DNA from: Chrysoporthe austroafricana
Taxonomy: Eukaryota; Ascomycota; Sordariomycetes; Diaporthales; Cryphonectriaceae
Direction of reading: 5' to 3'
DNA length: 64,000 nucleotides
Assembly: GCA_001051155.2 (NCBI GenBank)
Contig: JYIP02000007.1
Location: 2,342-66,341, forward strand
The translations under genes were made by a program, and so were the position numbers. Below are positions 56,770 to 64,000 of the stretch, in pieces (the stretch's first letter is position 1; each line of letters opens with the position of its first letter). Below the pieces are notes generated by a model. It saw only the letters and a program-made list of their open reading frames with translations. It had not been told where the DNA came from and ran no database searches.

Positions 56770-59100
56770 GTGGAGATATCCTCAGGCCTCGTCGGCGTCC
56801 AAATGGGCAGCGCTGCAGAGTATATCCGCGCCGGTGGACAGACAGGGTTTGGATAGCGGCTACGTTGACGCTCGACAGCCGAGGCGCGAAGGTCTGTTTA
56901 TTTTACTGGGTGTGCTGTCTTCCGCGTAACATTCCTGTTCTGCTTCTCAAGCTGGTGGCCACATTGCACCTTGTCATGACGTCGACGATGATGACTGGCG
57001 ACGCCTTGCATTCTTACCTGCAAAATGTTCTCTGCCCTGCATTCTCTGCTGTGTGGTTGACACGCTCCTGTCTATAGAGTGGGAGCTGGAGTGGGTTTAA
57101 TGCATCTGGTGTTCGCTTTAATGCGATGTTTTCCGTTGGGACATGGCCGAATTGCTAGCTATTTAGTTTATTCACATCCGAGCATCAACGCTATCAATGT
57201 CCTGTTGCAGAAGTTTTCATGTTTCATCGCCGCGGCGCGGCTTTCCTGGAGGCTGATGTGCAATGCCTGACTATCTGATCAAACTTGACCGTCGTCCTGA
57301 TGTGTAGGCGGAGCTGGTCGCAACTCCGGCAGGTATCTAATGGCTCACCACTATCTTTTGATCATCCTAGCCATCCGTTGGAATTGCCTAGAAGTGATCA
57401 ATCAACATGTTTTGTGGTCGGCCACGTCGTGGCCACTGTGCTGTTTGAGCCTGAGGGGAGAATGTAAAAATGAAGAACCAAACATCCAAGACGACCTCGA
57501 GTCTAGCATTAGAGGGGAAAGGGAGGCGCCGAGTGTCAGTTTTCACGGCAGCGAGTTTGACAGCTCATACTCCGCGGTTTGACCGATACTTAAGACTATT
57601 TCCCAATAAAAAGTCTCTGAAAGCCGGACTTCGGCTGCTTTACGATGACTATGTCGGCTTCTATGTGGACTTGGCAGTCTTCTTCAGCCGTCGCTGCTTC
57701 TGTGAGTTACAAGTTTAGGAGGATAGATGACATAACTGACAAATTCCAGGACAAGCTGCTGGTACCTCGGAGCACCATAAATGAGAAATTTGGCAAGACT
57801 TACAAATCTATTCAGTGCCATATTATTGGAGATTTTGAGCTTAAGATTCAGGTTTCCAAGCTACGAGATCAAGTATTTAATGTCTTTACCAAGGATTTGG
57901 ACTTCATCCTAACTACTTCGCCCGTGCGAGATTCTCAGTCGACTACTGCAATTTTTGTGCCTGGTGGATTATGGTTCGCAACGCTTCCCCCAGAAGACAT
58001 CAATCCAGAAACTGAAGTGTCCATTTGAACTTACTTACCCTCATCCAATTACCCCAGGTAAGACGAGACGGTTACAACCTAGTACGCCGAATTGAGTGTG
58101 TGGAAAGCGTGTGTATCGAATATTTGCTCTCTTCCGACAAGGAATTCCTGTGCCTTAGCCATGGCCCCATTGAAGTGACCCGCGTCCAGCAGCATGACAC
58201 CCCAGTCGAATATGGATTGCAGGATCACCGCACGATTCGCAGCATTGTCCTTTTTGGCTACTTCGACGGCATCACTGATAGGCTTCAATGCATCATCAAC
58301 TCGACCTTGGCTTAATCTCACGTAAGCCAAATCTTCGTATATTCAACAGCGAACTCGAGGGCCACCGTTAGTCCTCGTTGTCTAGACTTTACTTGAGCCT
58401 TAGCGACCTCTCGAGACATTCTGCGGCCTTGTCATACATCTCCACTTCGAGGTATAGGCACTTCACGGTTACTTCTTGAGCTGAAAGGTGTATTCAAACG
58501 GAAACTTAGAAGACTGGGGTTCAATTGCTGCATTGAACTCTCTCGTTTCATACGTTTTGGGCGTCCAAGTGGGTGTCTATAGACTACTAACTAAAGGTTT
58601 TCAATGAATTAAATATATAATATAAAATATATATTTTTGAATTAGTTACTGTATTATCATGGAGGGATTTTAAAACCTAAAACATCCTGTATGATTCAAT
58701 AACCTGCCCTTTTTTCTTCTTTTTCTTTTTCTGGTTTTTTTTTCTCTTTCTGAACGGGTAAAACTTCGATTTGGTAGTAATTATGGTGAATTTCACCGGC
58801 GCTATTATTTTCGTCTCGTGTACCAAAAGGCTGGCAGATTGAGCATGGAACGCCCATATAGCTCAAATAACCTCTAGCTTGACGGAAGGATAGGACGGCG
58901 GAAAAGCAACAGTACGCCAGATCATAAACTGTCTACGCACTCAAACATTACTTCTTTTCACAGAAACTGTTCTAGCCACTGGGGCGCAATTCCATGGCTG
59001 GACGGTGATGATTGCATGCTCGTACTTATCCTTCACTTAATATGAGCTGTCTAGTCTAAGAGCAACCCGCGTTTTGGCGCAGCTAGGCATCCTCCATCAT
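56770..59100. other. AT-richer relict region with decayed coding traces
   Basis: The base composition drops from about 57000 onward and is clearly AT-rich at 58560-58760 (runs of AATATATAAT-type sequence). Open frames are short. Apart from a TPR-like fragment on the minus strand (58079-58488), I recognise nothing. The contrast with the GC-rich rest suggests a decayed or mutated insert, possibly affected by repeat-induced point mutation. Confidence 0.55.
58079..58488 (-). pseudogene. TPR-like protein fragment, decayed
   Basis: Two blocks resemble neighbouring TPR repeats. The left block (58330-58079, 84 residues) has AYVRLSQGRVDDALKPISDA and ANRAVILQSIFDWGVMLLDA. The right block (58488-58389) has LEVEMYDKAAECLERSLRL followed by a stop. 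They lie in different frames, with stops between them and after the left block, and I found no intron that joins them. No start codon or wider domain is visible. It may be the remains of an NLR- or MalT-like regulator with TPRs, or one exon of an unresolved gene. Confidence 0.4.
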
Positions 59101-60878
59101 CTAAGGGAACAGTCTGCTCGGCGTCCTAGGGTAATACGCGGCCAACTGAACATTGGGCAGGTTGAGGTAGAAGGCCACGACACGGTCCAGGCCAATACCG
59201 CCACCACCGTGAGGCGGACATCCACCCTGCCTGAAGACACTCACGTACTCCTTCAGACCCGGCGCATTGGGGTCGACACCCTTCTTGCGCATGCGCGCCT
59301 CCAGCTCAGCAGGAGCATTGATACGCTGCCCACCGGACATGATCTCCTGGCCGCGCATGAAGAAATCGTAGGCGTTCGTAACCTGGGGGTTCTGCGGGTC
59401 CTCCTTGGCGTAGAAGGGCCGCGCCGACTCGGGGAACTTGTCAAGCACGTAGAAGTCAGTGCCGTACTTCTTGCGGATGACGGCGCCTAGTGCCTTCTCC
59501 TGGGGGGTTGACATGTCCTCGTCATCGGTGACGTTGCGGAACTCCTCGGGGCCCTCCTCGCGCAGGAGCTTCTGGCCCTCGGCGAAGGTCAGGCGGACCT
59601 CCTTGCCGTCGTCGGGCAGCTTGAAGGGTTCGGAGGGGTAGACGGAGCGCACGAGGGCGATCTCGTCCTTGCAGCGTTCCTCGAGGTTGCGGAAGATGTA
59701 GAGGAAGACGCCCTCGAGCATGTAGATGACCTCGTGGTAGGACTCTTCGATCTCCATCTCGATATCGAGACCGGTAAACTGAGGGGGGGTGTCAGCACGA
59801 CAGGTAGGGCAGATGGTCCGCCGCCTCGAGGGGAGCGACATACCTCGGTCATGTGTCTCGGCGTGTTTGAGTTCTCGGCGCGGAAGACGGGGCCAACGCA
59901 GTACACCCTCTTCCTCCCGCCTGCAATCTCTATCTGCTTGTAGAATTGGGGCGACTGGGCCAGGTAGGCGCTCTTCCCGAAGTACGGCAGGCCAAAGACG
60001 TTTGCACCACCCTCGGAGGCGGCGCCGATCAGACACGGGGGCTCGAACGAGTGGAAGTCGTTCTGCTTCAGGTACTCGACGAAGAGGTCCCGCACGTTTT
60101 CTCGTACGGTTTGGACGGCCTGCTGCAGCGGTGCGCGCTTGTGCATGACGATGTTGTCCAGGTGGGTCTCGAGGGTGGCCGACAGCCCCGGAGCGGCGTC
60201 CCCCGAGATGTTCAGCTCCTGCATCTTGCCGTCGACATCGAAGCTGCTGATGGCGGCGTTGGAGGCGTTCATAATCAGGCCCAGCATCTCGGGGCCGCGG
60301 GCGATGCAGTAGATCTTGGTGATGTGCAGCTCGTAGTTGGAGACCTTGCAGCTCTTGACGGGCTCGAGGGGCTTCTGGACGGTGGCCTCGACGGCGACGT
60401 AGCTCTCGAGGCTGATGGCACCGACCCACCTGACCATCTGCTTGGAGACGGGCTCGCCGTCGGGGCTGGCGGCGACGACGCCCTGGATGCTCCAATCGCC
60501 GACCTCGCGCAGCTCGACGAAGCACATCTTGGCGCCCTGCATGCGGCTGTTCTGGATCCAGGCGCGTAGCTTGACAGGCCTGCCCAGGTGCTCGTCGGCG
60601 TAATGCCTGAGGGCGACCTTGGGGGCGGACAGGGTGACGATGTCGCGGTCGCCGTAGTTATCCTTGGCCTTGTCCTCCGAGTCCTCCTTCGCCTTGGCCG
60701 CCGCCGTGGCCGCCTCGCGCTCTGCGGCGCGCTTGGCCTTCTCTGCCTCCTTCTTGGCCTTGGCCTCAGCCTTCTTGAGGGCCTTCTTGGAGGGACCGGC
60801 CTCGCCCTCGGCACCGGCCTCCGCGGCGGGGGCGGAAGCGGCCTCTGCGGGCGGAGCAGGTTTCTGTTCGTCGGCCAT
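59101..60878 (-). CDS. DPS1: Cytosolic aspartyl-tRNA synthetase (two exons)
   Basis: The enzyme charges tRNA-Asp in the cytosol. Exons 60878-59844 and 59778-59101 join across a 65-base intron (GTATGT to CTCAG) within motif 2, at RHMTE/FTGLDIEMEIEE. The protein is 570 residues, close to yeast Dps1. Order of features: a Lys/Ala/Glu-rich amino-terminal extension (residues 25-75, tRNA-binding type), an anticodon-binding OB fold (about 95-190, RAWIQNSRMQGAKMCFVELR), then the class II catalytic core with motif 2 FRAENSNTPRH (about 332) and motif 3 GGGGIGLDRVV near 536-546. It ends in YYPRTPSRLFP. All class II motifs are intact. The start ATG at 60878 gives MADEQKPAPP. Assignment is very secure. Confidence 0.97.
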
Positions 60879-61981
60879 AGTGGGTGGGTAATCCGCCCGC
60901 CTGACTCTGAAGGCTGGTCGTGTAGAGGGAGAGGGGGAGGGGGGGAGAGGTCGAGGTCGAGGTCGAGGTCGAGGTCGAGGTTGGGCTCGAGGGGCACGGC
61001 GACGAGTGCTCCTGTGACGATGCTTCTGGTTATGACTGGGGGGAGGGGCAGTGCTTCTGTCCCTATAGCAGCAGCCTGGTGTGGTAGAGGGCGCAGAAAA
61101 AGGGTGATTTGACTCTTGAGAACGTCTCCAGGCCTCGGCGGCGGTATGTACGGTTTAAGTAGTTCGTAGGCGGAGAGGGCAGGTCACGTCAGCTCCCAGT
61201 GCTTCTTTATTTATTTTTTTTCTTTCTTCTTCGCGGGGGCGCTGGAGGGGTAGGTAGATGTTGACGCCCCGGCTAAGGTGGGGTGCTTTCCCACATGCAG
61301 TGGGCACGAGTGGGCAGACCTGGCGTGCCTGGCCAGCTCCGCTGCACCCGCCCTCGAGCTCACCCCACCGACCCACCCGCTCACTCCACGATCCGTATTC
61401 CAACTTCAGCCTCGCCTGACCCGACCAGTCAGACCCCCCGGGTGTACAGTCTACTGGAGCACTTGGGAGCGGTCGTTCTCTCGTCGTCATCATTACAATC
61501 CCATTAGTCTGCTCTAGAGGCAGTCGCCATCATGCAGCGAGTGAGCTGGGCGCTTCCCTCCCGTGCCCAGGTCTCCCCCATCGCTTGCTCTGCTTGCCCG
61601 GCCAGATATAAAAAACAATGGTGCATGCCTGGTTCATCGCCGCGGTATCAATGTGACTATCAATACAAGACCACTTCCTGTCCTTCAACTCCTGAAGCTG
61701 GGAGAAAGCCAACCGGACGATCCCTCCCGGCCAGCAAACCCTCTGAAATAAAGTCAAGGACGGGATAGGTTCCGGCGTTTTTCTTTCCCTTTATCGCAAT
61801 GCTCAAGCCAAGAGCCCAAGGAAAGTCACGATGCATTTTGCATTCCCCCACCCCCTTTCGCTATGCTAAACAATTAAGAAATCCCACACCCTTTCTCGGC
61901 TCGGAATGCCTCGCCCTGCTGACAGGCAGCCCTCGTCAAGAGCCACGGTGCTCATCCTCGCCAGGCTGACCCCGTGCTATG
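60879..61981. other. Spacer between AspRS and KOG1
   Basis: Both genes are on the minus strand, so this is the 3' region of KOG1 and the promoter of AspRS. It contains a GAGGTC hexamer repeat (60948-60981) just upstream of the AspRS ATG. No gene seen. Confidence 0.6.
60948..60981. repeat. GAGGTC hexamer tandem repeat
   Basis: About six copies of an AGGTCG/GAGGTC unit, 70 bases upstream of the AspRS start codon, in its probable leader. Confidence 0.9.
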
Positions 61982-64000
61982 TCAGAACTGCGAACCCGCC
62001 GCGGGCTCGTTCGTGCAGGTGAAGAGATTGATATGGTGGTCGCCCCTCGCTGCGGCGCCCATGACCATGCGGTGCGGGTGGAATGAGGTGGCCGAGATGG
62101 GCGAGCCGCGGTTCTGTCCCAGGAAGCTGGAGTAGGGCTCGACGCGCGAGAGCTCTCTGCCCTGGAAGTTGAAGGCCTTCACTATGTGGGCGGACGTCCC
62201 GCTGCATTTCCTCAGGGTTAGCAATACCGTCCCGCACACAACGAGCAAACAAGACGGCTGGGGCGTGAGACGGGGAGAAACCTTACACAGAAAACACGGG
62301 TAGGTGCTCATGGACGCTCGCCGTCCTGAGCACGTCCTTGGTCGTCTGGAACACCTTGAGCGGCTGGTCCATCCGGATGTCCCACAGCTTGACCTTGCCG
62401 TTCCTCGACGCCGATACCAGCTCCCGCTGCCCGCCCCGCTGCATGTGCACGCTGCGCACCCACTGTCGGTCCGGCTCGTCCTTCCACTTACGGACCATCG
62501 CCTCCTGCGGCTTGAGGCGCGGGTCGAACACCCGCACCGCACCATCCCCAAAGCCCGCCACGAAGATGTTCCCCGTCATCTGGTCCGACGTCAGGGATGT
62601 CACGCAGCTGCCCGACCGCGCCGGGATGTCCATCACGCATGTCTCCGAGCTGGCGTTCCACACCCGGATCACGCGCACATCGCCCGCCACCAGGACGGTA
62701 CCGTTCACCTGCAGCCAGTCGAACACCATCCCCGAGTTGACGTTGCTCGCCACCATGTGTGTCAGTGCCCGCCATGACGATGCGAGCTCGGGCTTCTTCA
62801 GGTGCGCCTCGTCGTCTCCCGGGGCGTAGTGCCGGTAGATGCGGATCACTCCATCAGATGAGCCGCTCATCAAGAAGGCCTGGTCGTCCTCATTGATGAA
62901 TTTGATGTCGCTGATCTTCGACCCTTCAGGGTTCCCGTTCGAGAACCTGCTCTTCTGCTTCTGCAGCTTCCAGTCCCAGACGTAGATGGAGTTGGCGTCG
63001 TCTGCGACGGCGAGGTGATCTTCGAACTGGTGGAAGGTCATCTTAGCGGGCTGGGCGCCGTTGTTGATCAGCGCCAGCTGGTGGTTCCACTTGTGGGAGC
63101 CGGCATGGGATTTCTGAGGTTGTGTCTCCCTAAGAATGCCCTCGTTCCTCGATCGCCTCCACAGCCGGGCATTATATTCTTCGCTTCCGGGTTCCTCAGC
63201 CTCGTTTGCCTTCATCTGTGGCTCCCAGAAATATTCGATGGACCAATCCAGAAATCCGCTCGGCAAGGGCAGGGCTGGTACTTCTCGCATGTCGCGCTCC
63301 TTGTATCCGACCGAGACAGGCTCTTCCGCGGCGTGATAGTTCGCAGGCGCCATGAGCTGTTCGTGCTGCTCCGGCGGCGCGTCGGGCAAGCCTGTCCTGT
63401 TCCTCAGCGAGCCAGTCCTAGAGGCCGACTGGGTTGGCGCAGGGGCCGCGCCGGTATTGACACCGTCGGCGGCAGCCCATGGCCCGAACAGGGTGCTAAA
63501 GGTTCTCTTGAGCAGACCCGGAGACGGCGGCACCGACGTGTCAGAAGCCATCGAAACACCCGTGTTCGTCCGTTGGTGGGAGGCCTGTCCCTTGAAAAAG
63601 GTGGACTTCGTCCGCCGCTGTATCTCCTCCATCAGGTTCTGCGCTTGAGCACCAACGGCTGAATGCAGCAGTGCATTGTGCACATAGTCCGTGACGATGG
63701 TCGCATCTTTTTGTACCTCAGGATGAGGATCAACACTCATGATCATGATGTGCTTCCATGCCGCAGCGATGGCTGTGTTGTTGGAGAGCCCTTCCGCTTG
63801 GGGTTGGATCGCACCGTCCTCTGTGCGGTATGCGGGCCGAGCGTAATGTAGTAGCATGTTCTGCCTGTTGAACAAATCATCCTTGGGCGGGAAGAGGAGA
63901 TACTCCTTCTCCTCCAGGAGGTGCTCGTATGCCGCGACGATGAATTTGCTCTCGTAACGGAGAACAAAATGTGACAGGAAGACGAGCAGCTCTCGGCGGA
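61982..64000 (-). CDS. KOG1: TORC1 subunit Kog1/raptor (Mip1), carboxyl-terminal part, runs off the right edge
   Basis: Exon 64000-62287 continues beyond the window and joins 62201-61982 across an 85-base intron (GTAAGG to TGCAG). The spliced end reads VFSVGTSAHIVKAFNFQGRE and finishes EPAAGSQF. The coding frame enters the window from the right with RRELLVFLSHFVLRYESKFI and EEKEYLLFPPKDD, the conserved raptor HEAT-repeat region. A Ser/Pro-rich linker follows, then the WD40 propeller (HQFEDHLAVADDANSIYVWD, LMSGSSDGVIRIYRHY, FVAGFGDGAVRVFDPR, LVSASRNGKVKLWDIR). Raptor/Kog1 presents substrates to the TORC1 kinase at the vacuole or lysosome in response to nutrients. Only the 3' 644 codons are visible, so the full length cannot be given. 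Confidence 0.96.

Noticed and set aside
59946..60569. 207-codon plus-strand open frame
   Set aside because: It is the shadow of the AspRS gene.
1..64000. tRNA, 5S rRNA or telomere repeats
   Set aside because: I looked for B-box-like GGTTCGANNCC words, 5S-like sequence and TTAGGG arrays and saw none I could support by eye. A tRNAscan or Infernal run would be decisive.

Overview
The window is nuclear DNA of a filamentous ascomycete, most likely a GC-rich Sordariomycete. The evidence is short spliceosomal introns (51-136 bases mostly, GT-AG with one GC-AG), a hex1 Woronin-body gene (found only in Pezizomycotina), a DUF8035 protein, a LaeA-like methyltransferase and a fungal-type O-methyltransferase. 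The species cannot be named from the sequence. Many long open frames are shadows caused by high GC, and several begin at GTG or TTG, so I used ATG starts, splice joints and family fit to choose genes.

Layout: positions 1-8251 hold no gene I recognise. Then come a DUF8035 protein (minus, 8252-11296), a 5 kb spacer, bleomycin hydrolase (minus, 16253-18134), hex1 (minus, 19627 to about 21692), RQC2/TAE2 (plus, 24344-27790), a TET/JBP-like 2-oxoglutarate oxygenase (minus, 28529-30817), a Gemin2/SIP1 protein (plus, 32094-33747), an Spd1/Dif1-type ribonucleotide reductase regulator (minus, 34149-35018), ribosomal protein S27 (minus, 37271-37919), phosducin-like protein PLP2 (plus, 38718-39553), a Dal5-type MFS transporter with six exons (minus, 39784-41570), an AYR1-like short-chain dehydrogenase (minus, 42439-43398), a leucine-rich-repeat protein (plus, 44188-45867), an uncharacterised methyltransferase (minus, 47049-48197), a LaeA-like methyltransferase (plus, 50333-51886), a family-2 O-methyltransferase (plus, 54934-56769), a more AT-rich relict region with a TPR fragment (57000-59050), cytosolic aspartyl-tRNA synthetase (minus, 59101-60878), and the 3' part of KOG1/raptor, which runs off the right edge (minus, 61982-64000).

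The genes do not form an evident biosynthetic cluster. Most are housekeeping: protein synthesis and quality control (RPS27, AspRS, RQC2, PLP2), growth signalling (KOG1), snRNP assembly (Gemin2-like), dNTP control (Spd1-like) and septal-pore sealing (hex1). The accessory-looking genes are the transporter, the dehydrogenase, the O-methyltransferase and the TET/JBP-like oxygenase. Intergenic DNA is rich in microsatellites, GTAC-dense patches and long homopolymer runs with single Ns that probably mark assembly trouble.

The observations most worth a second look are the TET/JBP-like oxygenase, the non-canonical ASL carboxyl terminus of hex1 lying on a perfect splice donor, the repeat-rich long amino-terminal isoform of hex1, the PIP-box-like motif in the Spd1-like protein, and the recurrent GTAC patches.
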